Of a stretch of 50,300 nt of DNA, positions 1 to 7,861 are shown in pieces. Under the pieces are notes generated by a model. It saw nothing but the letters and a program-made list of their open reading frames with translations, made no database searches and was not told where the DNA came from. This stretch comes from Fimbriimonadaceae bacterium. GTDB taxonomy: Bacteria > Armatimonadota > Fimbriimonadia > Fimbriimonadales > Fimbriimonadaceae. The stretch's first letter is position 1; each line of letters opens with the position of its first letter. Made by a program: the position numbers and the translations under genes. The stretch is from NCBI GenBank assembly GCA_025934835.1, contig JAICWL010000015.1:1-50300 (forward strand), read 5' to 3'.

Positions 1-213
1 CAGCGCGATGCCGATCAGCCATGTGCTGAGGCTCGAGTCTCCCCTGAATTTTTGCGCTACGCGCTGTGCTGTCACGAAAGTCTCCTGGGCGGCGTCGGCA
101 GCGTGCTCCTGGCCGATCTGGCGGGCACAAAAGCGGTACACGGCGTCATAGTGACGCCGTGCGGCATCCGAGATGTCGACCCCCACGCCGTTTGCGCTTT
201 CTTGGCGCACCAC
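1..213 (-). CDS. ECF-type RNA polymerase sigma factor, N-terminal part (runs off window)
   Basis: The reverse strand reads open from a GTG at 213 to the window edge (71 codons). It encodes sigma region 2: the core-binding helix has YRFCARQIG, followed by the typical DAAQETFVTA segment and then the -10-recognition stretch FRGDSSLSTWLIGIA. These three elements in order are diagnostic of sigma-70 family ECF factors. A weak AGGA lies about five bases before the GTG, and an in-frame TAG lies just upstream, so the start cannot be much earlier; a second GTG at 210 is equally possible. Region 4 lies outside the window, so the subgroup and partner cannot be named. It is transcribed divergently from the NADH dehydrogenase at 327. 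Confidence 0.8.
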   Translation of the reverse strand, partial: MVRQESANGVGVDISDAARRHYDAVYRFCARQIGQEHAADAAQETFVTAQRVAQKFRGDSSLSTWLIGIAL

Positions 214-326
214 TTGAATCCTGCGCTATTCCTCTCATCTGTGGCAACTGGTCGGCAAATCGTTCAATCAAGCTCGCCTGGACCCCGGGCCGACGTATTC
301 GAGTCGAACACGTTGAACTAGATGCG

Positions 327-1679
327 ATGAGAGCCAAATACGCTGGGGAAAGGCGGAGGGTGATCGTTCTCGGAGGCGGCTTCGGCGGCGCTTACGCGGC
401 TCAGGAGCTGTGCAGGCTGATGAAGCGCGACGCCGAGGTCGTGCTGATCGACAGGAACGATTACCTCTTGTTCTATCCGCTGCTCGTGGAAGCCGGAGTC
501 GGCGCCATCGAGCCGAGGCACGCGGTCGCTTCGGTGCGCCGATTCGTTCGTGACGGAACTTTTGTGATGGGTGAAGTCGAGCGAGTGGACCTCGGCGGCC
601 AGCAGGTGTACTTCCGCCCGGTAGGCAGCGACCGCACGGCCGGGCTGCATTACGACCACGTAGTCGTGGCGCTCGGCTCCATTACGAAGCTGCCGCCGGT
701 ACCCGGACTGAAGGAGTTCGGGTTCGAATTCAAGACACTGGCCGATGCGATCGTTCACCGAGATCGCGGGATTCGCCTGCTCGAACTCGCCAACACGCTG
801 ACGGATGCCGAGCACAGGCGGGCCCTGCTCAATATCCTCGTCGTAGGCGCGAATTTCACGGGCGTGGAGCTTGCTGGGGAATATCAGGCTTTCTTGACGC
901 GAGCCGCCCGGTTCTATCCGAACGTTCAGCAGACGGACATCCAAGTTCAACTCATCGAGTACAGCGACCGAATTCTGCCGGCCCTCGACGAGGACTTGGC
1001 GCGCTATGCCCTCAGGGTGCTCGAGAAGCGTGGACTGGTTGTGAAGACCAAGACGACCGTCACGGAGATCGGTCAGGACTACGCCGTGCTTACGAGCGGC
1101 GAGCGCGTGGCGACGCATACGGTCGTCTGGACCGCCGGCATCACACCAAACCCGGCGATCCGGGACATTGGCCTGCCGCTGAATGCCAAGGGCTACATCG
1201 AATGCGAGCGCGACCTCAGAGTCAAGGGGCTTCCCAACGTCTGGGCCATCGGCGACGCGGCGACGATCTTGGACGCTTCGGGCAAATCGTATGCGGCAAC
1301 CGCTCAGAACGCCGCGAGGGAAGGGCCCCTGGCTGCCAGGAATATCGCGCGGACCCTACGAGGTCAGCCGACCGAACCGTTCGACTACAAGCCGATGGGC
1401 TCGTTCGCGGCGATCGGGCACCAGGTCGCCGTGGCGAACCTCATGGGGCGGAACGTGACCGGCATGCTCGCATTCGCGCTTTACCGAGCGACCTATCTCT
1501 CGAAGATGCCTTCGTTCTCCAGGAAGCTACGGCTTTTCATCGACTGGACGCTAGGCCGGCTGGCGCCTCTGGAGCCCGTTCAGCTTGGCGTGCATCGGCT
1601 CGGGGCGTCGGGCGACGAGGAGATACAAATCCGGGAAGCGGACAAAGTAATCCGGCCGCCGAGCGCCGCGTTGAGGTAG
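327..1679 (+). CDS. ndh: Type II NADH dehydrogenase (NDH-2), FAD-dependent
   Basis: A 450-residue pyridine-nucleotide-disulphide oxidoreductase of the NDH-2 type. It would oxidise NADH and reduce membrane quinone without pumping protons. The N-terminal dinucleotide fold shows GGGFGG at residues 16-21 for FAD, and a second Rossmann motif VVGANFTGVELAGE lies mid-protein for NADH. The FAD-ribityl motif appears as NVWAIGDAA, and the C-terminal region (LAFALYRATYLSKM) is the amphipathic membrane-contact part usual for NDH-2. I chose the ATG at 327, just before the FAD motif, because upstream codons look non-coding. There is no clear Shine-Dalgarno. The neighbouring genes are sigma factors and suggest no operon. 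Confidence 0.88.
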   Translation: MRAKYAGERRRVIVLGGGFGGAYAAQELCRLMKRDAEVVLIDRNDYLLFYPLLVEAGVGAIEPRHAVASVRRFVRDGTFVMGEVERVDLGGQQVYFRPVGSDRTAGLHYDHVVVALGSITKLPPVPGLKEFGFEFKTLADAIVHRDRGIRLLELANTLTDAEHRRALLNILVVGANFTGVELAGEYQAFLTRAARFYPNVQQTDIQVQLIEYSDRILPALDEDLARYALRVLEKRGLVVKTKTTVTEIGQDYAVLTSGERVATHTVVWTAGITPNPAIRDIGLPLNAKGYIECERDLRVKGLPNVWAIGDAATILDASGKSYAATAQNAAREGPLAARNIARTLRGQPTEPFDYKPMGSFAAIGHQVAVANLMGRNVTGMLAFALYRATYLSKMPSFSRKLRLFIDWTLGRLAPLEPVQLGVHRLGASGDEEIQIREADKVIRPPSAALR

Positions 1680-1683
1680 CGCA

Positions 1684-2241
1684 CTATCCCACGGCCAGGT
1701 GCAGATCCTTCTTCAAGAGCGCGCGGGCTCTGAAGAGCCAGCTTTTGATCGTGCCCTCGGGCTTGCTGAGCTCCGCGGCGATCTCATTGACGTCCATATG
1801 CTTGAAGTGGCGCATCAGAATGATGCGGCGATACTTCTCAGGGAGCCTGCCGATGGCTTCGACGAGCTGTCCCTGACGGATGGCGCCCGTGGCCTGGTCA
1901 TCCACTTCGCCTCCATCCTGGAGCATGTATTCGTGCTGATCGAGCGAATCTCCGTCGCGCCTTCTGGCGCGGACGGCATCGACGCAGCAGTTTGCGCAAA
2001 TGCGGCAAAGCCACGGCTTCAAGGGTCGCTCGGGGTCGAATTCGCGTATGGCGCGAAACGCCTTGAGGAACGTCTCCTGCACGGCGTCGTTGGCATCGTC
2101 GGCGTTGCGCAACATGCGCAGCGCAAGACTCAAGAGGACCGGACGGTAAATGTCTGAGAGAAGCTCGAAGGCCACCTCGTCTCCTTCGGTCGCGCGGGCG
2201 ATAAGGTGAGACTCCCAGCTTAGGATGCGACTAGATGTCAT
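1684..2241 (-). CDS. ECF-type RNA polymerase sigma factor
   Basis: A 186-residue sigma-70 family ECF factor with both DNA-recognition regions. Region 2 includes DANDAVQETFLKAFRAI and the following helix with PLKPWLCRICANCC. Region 4 carries the helix-turn-helix MDVNEIAAELSKPEGTIKSWL. The start is taken at the ATG encoding MTSSRIL; the frame continues upstream but that part has no family similarity. It converges with ndh with a four-base gap. No anti-sigma gene adjoins it on the same strand. The two Cys in the ICANCC segment are compatible with metal or redox binding, but ECF factors are often Cys-containing there and I would not infer function from this. Confidence 0.88.
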   Translation of the reverse strand: MTSSRILSWESHLIARATEGDEVAFELLSDIYRPVLLSLALRMLRNADDANDAVQETFLKAFRAIREFDPERPLKPWLCRICANCCVDAVRARRRDGDSLDQHEYMLQDGGEVDDQATGAIRQGQLVEAIGRLPEKYRRIILMRHFKHMDVNEIAAELSKPEGTIKSWLFRARALLKKDLHLAVG

Positions 2242-2410
2242 CGCAGATTTTGTTTTCTTCTGCCACAGGCGCAGTTCGCATTCATTGTAGTACCGCTCCC
2301 GAACCACCACCCAGGTTTTGGGCCCATTGGCCCGAGAGGTCCTAGGACAGGAACCCCAGACATGTTTCACCTAATCGAACAGTTGTGCGGCGCTAAAGGA
2401 ATGGCAAGCA

Positions 2411-3331
2411 ATGACACTGGGGAAACAAATTTGGGGCTCCGAAAATTGGTCTATGTCGGCCCGCACTCTCATCTACAAGCTCATGGTCGCTGGGCCAATC
2501 GTGCTTACCCTCGGTATCGGGGTAGAGGCCAGAACTCACGTAGACGATTTTGAGCCGCTGGGTTACACCACGGCCGAGAACTCGGCAGTGGCGGCCTATG
2601 CCGGTGTAGTCGAGGAAACAAAGCCGGTTCTTGCTCAGGACCTTGCCGACGTACGACCTGCAAGCGTGACGGCCGTGGCGGAGGATTGGATCTCAGGCGC
2701 TCGCAGGGGCGTCTTGCAGCCCATCAAGCCCGCCTTTTATGAAGACTCCTTCCAGGACGGGGTTAAAGGGCAAATCGCCAGGGCGAACAACCTGCTTTGC
2801 GCCCGGCTGAACCGACTGGGCAAGAATGAGCTGGACAATCACAACACGCAGGCGGGCTTGAGGGACCTTCTGGATTCGATTCGAACCGCCGAGATCCTCA
2901 AATATTCAGATTTTTCTACGCTCATCTCAGCCAATTTGAACGAGCGACGCGCCATGCAGCTCATGACGCGATACGTAGACCAGTACAGCCAGGCGGAAAA
3001 GACCGGTATACGAGACGCTATCGCCGAAGTTCAGCGGGGCAAGCAACCGATTACCGAAATGGCTCGCCGGACACGGAACCAATATGACGCCTTCCGAATC
3101 CGTCGGGGTGAAATGCCGCTCGGAATCGAGGACACCAAGCCGTTCGAAAGGGTAAGCGAAGGGGACGGCGACAACATCCGACAACAGCTCGAATCCGTTG
3201 CCCTGGCGTCCACCGACAATGAGATTCCGGAAATCCTCAATGGCGTAACGCTGGGCTACGCGATGGAACGCGATACCGACAAGTCGATCGTGGCGCTGAG
3301 AAACAGTCTTCAGGACGTTTCGGCTCTTTAG
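2411..3331 (+). CDS. Exported protein of unknown function
   Basis: No family is recognised. The 306-residue product has a plausible signal sequence or N-terminal anchor (hydrophobic stretch LMVAGPIVLTLGIGVEA near residues 24-40). After it comes a soluble, charged, mostly helical domain without cysteines apart from one. The start at 2411 has AAAGGA ten bases upstream; an in-frame ATG at 2453 (MSARTL) would give a tidier signal peptide. It lies between two ECF sigma genes and is divergent from the one at 2241. A GGAACC element at about 2350 resembles an ECF -35 box, but I could not find a matching -10, so sigma control is only a guess. Confidence 0.6.
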   Translation: MTLGKQIWGSENWSMSARTLIYKLMVAGPIVLTLGIGVEARTHVDDFEPLGYTTAENSAVAAYAGVVEETKPVLAQDLADVRPASVTAVAEDWISGARRGVLQPIKPAFYEDSFQDGVKGQIARANNLLCARLNRLGKNELDNHNTQAGLRDLLDSIRTAEILKYSDFSTLISANLNERRAMQLMTRYVDQYSQAEKTGIRDAIAEVQRGKQPITEMARRTRNQYDAFRIRRGEMPLGIEDTKPFERVSEGDGDNIRQQLESVALASTDNEIPEILNGVTLGYAMERDTDKSIVALRNSLQDVSAL

Positions 3332-3344
3332 AGCCGGAACGCCC

Positions 3345-4184
3345 TTAGTGGTCGGAAACTCCGACGAGTCCGTCGATCTTCTGTTCGATAACGAACCCCA
3401 TATCTCCGAGCGCGGCCTTTGCCGCGTCGAGCGGCTCGTCGGCGCCGAAGTCCCAAGTAACCGGCTTGTTCAGGTCACCGGACGACACCAGCACCGGCAG
3501 CCTGTAGTGGTCCGCAAACGCGAGAAGGAAGTCCGAAACCTTCCCTTGTCCGGTTAGAGTGTCGGACTTCTCGGTCCCCGGCACAAAGAGGGTCGAACCG
3601 CTCTTTTCACCCTCGATCTGGACGTTGAACACGACTGCGTGGGCATTCGGGTTTACCAGTGGGCTCAAAAGCTTTTGGCCCGCCTGCACGGTTTGCCGCT
3701 GCATGGACGGCCCGACGGCGACGTCGATGACTCTGGCGCTGCTCGGCTTGTAAGATAGCTCGACCTGCGTGCCGCGCATGAGGAAGCTCATCTGATCCGG
3801 CGCATTGAACTGCGGAACGGTGCCCGCGACGCTCGCGCCGCCCGATGATCTCATCGACATCACTGCGCCGATGACCGCGACCGCTGCGAGGGCAGCGAAA
3901 CCCAGGCTGCGAACCCAGATTCGAACTCCACGGGAGGCAGGCTCCTGCCTCTTCAGGCGATCTTCTCGGAGACGGTTTGCGATCTTCTCGGAAAGAGACG
4001 CGGGTACGACCACGCGGTCGAACTTGAGAGTCCCCAAGTCCTCCATCGTCTCCTCGAACGCTCGGTACTCGGCTTGGAGGGCTGCATCCGTACGCAGCTT
4101 TTGCTCGACGGTCTGGCGGAGGCCTGCGTCGAGATTGCCTTCATAGTATGCGGAGAAGAAGTCTCTGGCTTTGTCCTGATTCAT
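3345..4184 (-). CDS. Membrane anti-sigma-factor-like protein with a C-terminal STN-like domain
   Basis: A 279-residue protein encoded just after an ECF sigma gene on the same strand, the usual place for an anti-sigma factor. Residues 1-75 are a cytoplasmic helical domain beginning DFFSAYYEGNLD, typical of anti-sigma N-termini, but without the His-Cys-Cys zinc ligands. One transmembrane segment spans about 94-110 (FAALAAVAVIGAVMSM). The rest would be periplasmic. The last 65 residues (VSDFLLAFADHYRLPV ... KAALGDMGFVIEQ) have the spacing and composition of a secretin/TonB short N-terminal (STN) repeat. The anti-sigma role follows from topology and position; the STN match is by eye and needs a profile search. 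Confidence 0.6.
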   Translation of the reverse strand: MNQDKARDFFSAYYEGNLDAGLRQTVEQKLRTDAALQAEYRAFEETMEDLGTLKFDRVVVPASLSEKIANRLREDRLKRQEPASRGVRIWVRSLGFAALAAVAVIGAVMSMRSSGGASVAGTVPQFNAPDQMSFLMRGTQVELSYKPSSARVIDVAVGPSMQRQTVQAGQKLLSPLVNPNAHAVVFNVQIEGEKSGSTLFVPGTEKSDTLTGQGKVSDFLLAFADHYRLPVLVSSGDLNKPVTWDFGADEPLDAAKAALGDMGFVIEQKIDGLVGVSDH

Positions 4185-4350
4185 TGTTTCGCCTAGGTTT
4201 CAAGCCCCAGAGGGGCAATAGCAACAGCTCGATAAGTCATACGCTCGCGCGCAGCACCTATAGCAGCTCTCCCATTGCTGGTCCTACAGTGCGCTCGAAC
4301 CCACCCGAAATTTCGGCATAACGCCTCTAGCCGGAAGGCCCACGGGGTTC

Positions 4351-4375
4351 GACGACCATGCGAGCGACTTGTTCC
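4351..4375 (-). promoter_or_regulatory. Candidate ECF sigma promoter before the anti-sigma gene
   Basis: On the minus strand GGAAC (4375-4371) is followed by exactly 16 bases and then CGTC (4354-4351), the classic ECF -35/-10 arrangement. It sits immediately after the stop codon of the sigma gene ending at 4378 and about 170 bases before the anti-sigma-like gene starting at 4184. It would let the sigma factor raise its own inhibitor separately. It is a single motif match, not proven. Confidence 0.45.
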
Positions 4376-4377
4376 AT

Positions 4378-5007
4378 TCACAGCCTGAAAAGCTCCTCGT
4401 TCTTTTTCAGAATCTCTCGGAGGCTGAGGCGCGCCCTATTCAGCCTGCTCTTAACCGTGCCAATCGGCAGGTCGAGGGCGGCGGCGATGTCCTCGTAACT
4501 CATCATTTCGCCGTGGTACATCACGATCATCGCGCGCTGGTATTCCGGGAGCGTGGCAACGGCAGCTTCGATGCGTCTTTCCCGCTCCGAGCGCTCGGCC
4601 TCTTCATGCGGGGTGTCGGCGGTGTCTGCGACTTGGCGCTCGAGTTCACCTTCATCGGTCCTGAATGGGCTTTCCAGGGGCACGGTGGGCCGATTGCGGT
4701 CGCGCTTGCGAACATCTAGGAAGCAGTTGGTCAGGATGCGGTACAGCCAGGTCGTGAATGCGCTCTGGCCCTTGAAATTTTGCAGGGCGTTGAATGCCCG
4801 CACGAACGCCTCGGAGACGACGTCGGCCGCCTCTTCGGCATTGCGCGTGAGCCGATAGGCATATTGATAAGCGCGCGCTTCGTGTTTGCGCACCAGGGTG
4901 TCGAACGCGCTCTCGTCCCCCTTCTGGGCGCGCTCGATCAGAATTTCGTCGTCTGGAAAGCGGTCGTTCATCGTTGGGTTCGAGCCTTCTTCGACGATCT
5001 GGCCCAT
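4378..5007 (-). CDS. ECF-type RNA polymerase sigma factor (RpoE-like)
   Basis: A 209-residue ECF sigma factor. Region 2 contains AADVVSEAFVRAFNAL and then FKGQSAFTTWLYRILTN. Region 4 has the helix-turn-helix MSYEDIAAALDLPIGTVKSRL. Its close match to the RpoE/SigW style and the downstream membrane anti-sigma-like gene suggest an envelope-stress pair. The start at 5007 (MGQIVEE) has a purine-rich GGGG about ten bases upstream; MNDRFPDD at 4971 is an alternative start that fits the family better in length. Signal peptidase I is divergent upstream, which also fits an envelope theme, though that is only context. Confidence 0.9.
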   Translation of the reverse strand: MGQIVEEGSNPTMNDRFPDDEILIERAQKGDESAFDTLVRKHEARAYQYAYRLTRNAEEAADVVSEAFVRAFNALQNFKGQSAFTTWLYRILTNCFLDVRKRDRNRPTVPLESPFRTDEGELERQVADTADTPHEEAERSERERRIEAAVATLPEYQRAMIVMYHGEMMSYEDIAAALDLPIGTVKSRLNRARLSLREILKKNEELFRL

Positions 5008-5181
5008 ATTTGCTCTATCCCCGCCTCGGGTTCGATCACCGCCGCGCCCGGTTGCTTTGCGATTGCCCGTCGGTGCCTGGAACCGCTAAGCTAAGCTACA
5101 AAGGTCGTGCATCCGCCCGGTCGGCACATCAAGAGTATATCGGACGTGCAAGATCGTGGTTCGGAGGCCGAGGTTCTCGCC

Positions 5182-5622
5182 ATGAAGAAGACGAAGTCTC
5201 GCTTGTTTACCGGGTTCGGCGTTGTGCTCCTGCTGATCCTTGGGTTTGCGATTTTCATGTACTTTAATTTCTATACGGTGGTCGTGTCCGGCATTTCGAT
5301 GTATCCCACCTTCAAGGACAAGCAGCGCGTGCTCGTAAGCAGGGCTTATTGGCTCGTCGGGCCAATCAAGGACAAGGACGTCGTCATTATTCGAGACGAC
5401 AATCCCGACGGCTACATCATCAAGCGCGTGTACCGAATGGGCGGAGAAACTGTGGATTGGGCGAACGTGCCGGACAGCTTCGCGCTTTCAGGGAAGGATT
5501 TCCAGGTGCCCGACGGCGACATCTACGTTCTGGGAGACAACCGGCTGCATTCCGAGGACAGCCGCAAATTCGGCCCTGTCGACATCGGTCGCGTGTTGGG
5601 CAAAGTCGTCATTCGGCCGTGA
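5182..5622 (+). CDS. lepB: Signal peptidase I (S26 family)
   Basis: A 146-residue type I signal peptidase that would cleave signal peptides of secreted proteins at the outer face of the membrane. One N-terminal transmembrane helix spans residues 11-30. The catalytic Ser39 lies in SGISMYPT and the catalytic Lys81 in YIIKRVYRMGG. The terminal box GDNRLHSEDSRKFGPV is complete. It is short, as in compact Gram-positive-like enzymes, and lacks the large E. coli insertion. The ATG at 5182 has GAGG eight bases upstream, so I prefer it over starts further upstream. Its stop overlaps the GTG start of the Nudix gene. Confidence 0.92.
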   Translation: MKKTKSRLFTGFGVVLLLILGFAIFMYFNFYTVVVSGISMYPTFKDKQRVLVSRAYWLVGPIKDKDVVIIRDDNPDGYIIKRVYRMGGETVDWANVPDSFALSGKDFQVPDGDIYVLGDNRLHSEDSRKFGPVDIGRVLGKVVIRP

Positions 5623-6095
5623 AGAATTTTCCACCCGGCACATATGGGCGGCAGCGGCTGCAGTTCTTTCCCGCTCCGTTCAGGGCGCCGCTCAGGGCCT
5701 TCGTGGGGCTCGTATTCCCGTGGGACGGCGAGAAGGTGCTCGTGTGCGACATCGAAGGGCGCGGCTGGTGCATACCAAGCGGAAGGGTCGAGCCGATGGA
5801 GTCTTCTCTGGAGGCGGTGAGGCGCGAGGCGCTCGAAGAGGGGGGCGCGGTGCTAAAGGACGTGCAGTACATCGGCTGCTACCGCATCAGCGAGAGGCGC
5901 GAGATTCGATGGGCCGACTGCTACGTCGCGAGGGTCGCATCTTTGGTGGAGATTGGAATGCAGGAGGAATCGAAAGGCAGGCAACTCGTAACAATGGACG
6001 AGCTGCCTGCCATTTATCATTTGTGGACTCCGCTGACCAAGCTCGTCTTCGAGCATTCGCGCGAGGTGCTGAAGCGTGGCGAGCGCGCCTGCTAG
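5619..6095 (+). CDS. Nudix hydrolase
   Basis: A 158-residue Nudix-fold pyrophosphohydrolase. The Nudix box is perfect: G55, then E61, then R69-E70 and E73-E74-x-G76, in the required spacing. The substrate cannot be read from sequence; members hydrolyse nucleoside diphosphates linked to another moiety. It begins with a GTG at 5619 that overlaps the TGA of lepB, so the two are translationally coupled. Its end overlaps the convergent M48 protease gene by four bases. Confidence 0.85.
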   Translation: MKNFPPGTYGRQRLQFFPAPFRAPLRAFVGLVFPWDGEKVLVCDIEGRGWCIPSGRVEPMESSLEAVRREALEEGGAVLKDVQYIGCYRISERREIRWADCYVARVASLVEIGMQEESKGRQLVTMDELPAIYHLWTPLTKLVFEHSREVLKRGERAC

Positions 6096-6862
6096 TCGTT
6101 CCAGCCTGAGCGAATCGGACGCTGTGCGCGGTAGGTCCTTCCGCTTTGCCGAATACGGTCCTCGATGTGGTTGATGCGGCTCTGATCGGACGGGTGGTCG
6201 CTCAGGAACTCCGGAGGCGAGCCGCTCTTCGCCAGATCGTGAAGCATTTGGAAGACGTCCGCTTCACCCTGCGGGTTGTAACCGGCGGCGGTCATCATGT
6301 CGAATCCGCCGTCATCGGCCTGGGCCTCCATCTTCCTCGAGAACGGCAGATTGAAGATGACTTCGTTTCCGATGCTCGCGAGGTTACCGAGTGTGCTGTT
6401 TGCGTGCGCGAAGATCAGCAGTAGGTTGAGCCCTATGGCGCGTTTCTGGCTGTCTGCATATTGCGTCGCCCAGTGCTCGCGGCGCACGTGCGTAAGTTCG
6501 TGCCCGAGCACGCCTGCCAGCTCGTCTTCCGTTTTGATCTTGTCGAGCAGGCCCGTGTAGACGAATGTGGGACCGCCGGGCAGCGCGAACGCGTTGACGT
6601 CCTTCGCCTGGATCACATCGAAGGAATACTGCCAGGGCTCCTTTTTATGAACTGTGGAAAGGAGACGATAGCCTACTCGGCGAACGAGCTCTACCCGCGG
6701 ATCGGACGCCGGCAGGACTTTCTGGGACTTTCTAAGGTCGGAAGCGGCGCGCTGCCCGAGCTTGATCTGGTCCGACTGACTCGGCCGGAACAGGTCGGCC
6801 GGAGCCGAGGCACTCAGGGCCATCGAAGTGGCCGCGATAGACGCAAGGAACAGCGCTCTCAT
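6092..6862 (-). CDS. M48 family zinc metalloprotease, exported
   Basis: A 256-residue peptidase with an N-terminal signal peptide (residues 1-20, ending SALSASA-like). The zinc site is HELTH at 121-125, with the third ligand expected at E179 in the segment KMEAQADDGG. The segment AFALPGGPTFVYTGLLD before it is typical of the BepA/LoiP-type M48 group, which degrades or refolds envelope proteins. No tetratricopeptide repeats follow, so it is the short form. It faces the pilin genes divergently across 159 bases, in which I see no firm promoter for it. Confidence 0.88.
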   Translation of the reverse strand: MRALFLASIAATSMALSASAPADLFRPSQSDQIKLGQRAASDLRKSQKVLPASDPRVELVRRVGYRLLSTVHKKEPWQYSFDVIQAKDVNAFALPGGPTFVYTGLLDKIKTEDELAGVLGHELTHVRREHWATQYADSQKRAIGLNLLLIFAHANSTLGNLASIGNEVIFNLPFSRKMEAQADDGGFDMMTAAGYNPQGEADVFQMLHDLAKSGSPPEFLSDHPSDQSRINHIEDRIRQSGRTYRAQRPIRSGWND

Positions 6863-7021
6863 GGTCTATTCAGACGAATATGTCCGGATACAAGTTGCTT
6901 TGCCAGTTCTAGCTCATACCAAGCAGCAAAGCAAGCAATTTTACGAGGCGAGGGCGCGGAGGCTTGTGGAATTTCATCCTCAACGGGCGGGGAGCCCGGC
7001 AAGAGGAAAGGGAATAACCAC

Positions 7022-7366
7022 ATGAACCGCTTTAAGAGAAATCGAGGCTTCACGCTCGTCGAGATCATGATCGTCGTGCTGATCATCGGCATTTTGATGG
7101 CGATCGCCGTTCCGAACTTCCTGAAGGCTCGCACGAGCAGCCAGACGAAGACCTGTATCGCGAACCTGAAGCAGATCGAGGGCGCGAAAGAGCAGTGGGC
7201 CATGGAGACCGGGCAGGGCGCGACCGCGACTCCGACCCAGGCCGACCTGACCGGCGCTAGCGGCTACATCAAGACCTGGCCTGCTTGCCCCGTGAACGGC
7301 ACTTACACGATTGGCGACATGTCCACTCGTCCGACTTGCTCTGTTGCCGGCCACGTCCTGCCGTAA
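7022..7366 (+). CDS. Type IV pilin-like protein (prepilin), copy 1
   Basis: A 114-residue prepilin. The short leader MNRFKRNRG is followed by the processing site G/FTLVEIMIVV, with glutamate at +5 of the mature protein, and then a 20-residue hydrophobic helix. It would be cleaved by prepilin peptidase and assembled into a pilus or pseudopilus. The small C-terminal domain has a Cys pair (NGTYTIGDMSTRPTCSV). The sequence TCIANLKQIEGAKEQWA after the helix is common in short pilins of Armatimonadota, Verrucomicrobiota and Planctomycetota. AGGAAAGGG lies upstream. It is followed by a near-duplicate at 7430. Confidence 0.88.
   Translation: MNRFKRNRGFTLVEIMIVVLIIGILMAIAVPNFLKARTSSQTKTCIANLKQIEGAKEQWAMETGQGATATPTQADLTGASGYIKTWPACPVNGTYTIGDMSTRPTCSVAGHVLP
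7053..7212 (+). repeat. Duplicated segment shared by the two pilin genes (copy 1)
   Basis: This 160-bp stretch recurs at 7461-7620, 408 bases away, with only about four differing bases by my count. The differences lie at the LMAIAV/LIAIAV codons, one proline-preceding codon and one Ala codon. The final 60 bases of the two genes are also similar, while the variable middle differs in length and sequence. Confidence 0.9.
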
Positions 7367-7377
7367 ACAAACGTTCG

Positions 7378-7401
7378 GGGCAGCCCAAGGATGAGCTGCC
7401 C
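7378..7401 (+). terminator. Hairpin between the two pilin genes (attenuator or weak terminator)
   Basis: GGGCAGC (7378-7384) pairs with GCTGCCC (7395-7401) around a ten-base loop. Only TTCC follows, not a T-run, so partial termination or mRNA stabilisation of the upstream pilin is more likely than a full stop. Confidence 0.45.
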
Positions 7402-7429
7402 TTCCGCACATATCTGGGGGATCTACGCA

Positions 7430-7768
7430 ATGAGAATGAACCGCAAGAACAAAGCCTTTACGCTCGTCGAGATCATGATCGTCGTGCTGATCATCGGCAT
7501 TTTGATCGCTATCGCCGTACCGAACTTCCTGAAGGCTCGCACGAGCAGCCAGACGAAGACCTGTATCGCGAACCTGAAGCAGATCGAGGGCGCTAAAGAG
7601 CAGTGGGCCATGGAGACCGGACAACCTTCGACGGCCACGCCCGTCCAGGGAGATCTGTTCCCGTCTTACGTCAAGAACTGGCCCGCATGTCCGACGAGCG
7701 GCACGTACACGATCGGCGACATGTCGACTCGGCCGACTTGCTCTGTCGCAGGCCACGTCCTTCCGTAA
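7430..7768 (+). CDS. Type IV pilin-like protein (prepilin), copy 2
   Basis: A 112-residue prepilin paralogous to the gene at 7022. The leader is MRMNRKNKA, then FTLVEIMIVV with Glu at +5, an almost identical helix, and the same TCIANLKQIEG segment and Cys-containing C-terminus. A GGGGG run about nine bases before the ATG at 7430 supports this start; MNRKNKA at 7436 is the alternative. The two differ mainly in the central 15-20 residues, which would be surface-exposed in a pilus. A strong terminator follows. Confidence 0.88.
   Translation: MRMNRKNKAFTLVEIMIVVLIIGILIAIAVPNFLKARTSSQTKTCIANLKQIEGAKEQWAMETGQPSTATPVQGDLFPSYVKNWPACPTSGTYTIGDMSTRPTCSVAGHVLP
7461..7620 (+). repeat. Duplicated segment shared by the two pilin genes (copy 2)
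   Basis: Partner of 7053-7212. The near-identity at silent positions as well as coding ones points to recent duplication or gene conversion. Confidence 0.9.
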
Positions 7769-7794
7769 GCCCGACAAGCCGACTTGAAATGATA

Positions 7795-7822
7795 GCGGAT
7801 GCCCCAGGGCATCCGCTCTCTT
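7795..7822 (+). terminator. Rho-independent terminator after the pilin pair
   Basis: A ten-base perfect inverted repeat (GCGGATGCCC, 7795-7804, with GGGCATCCGC, 7807-7816) is followed by TCTCTT. It ends the pilin unit and separates it from trpB. Confidence 0.75.
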
Positions 7823-7847
7823 AGCGTTTGGCCGGGGCCCCAGCGCG

Positions 7848-7853
7848 TAAACT
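7848..7853 (+). promoter_or_regulatory. -10-like TAAACT close to the trpB start
   Basis: TAAACT lies eight bases before the trpB ATG and there is no Shine-Dalgarno in between, consistent with a leaderless transcript. Confidence 0.5.
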
Positions 7854-7861
7854 GCTGCCAG

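Noticed and set aside
52-321. Plus-strand frame of 89 codons at the left edge
   Set aside because: It is antisense to a clear sigma region 2 on the minus strand and has no motifs.
2343-2375. GGAACC at about 2350 as an ECF promoter for the exported protein at 2411
   Set aside because: No CGTC-like -10 at 15-17 bases; only TAATCG is present. Kept as a remark, not a feature.
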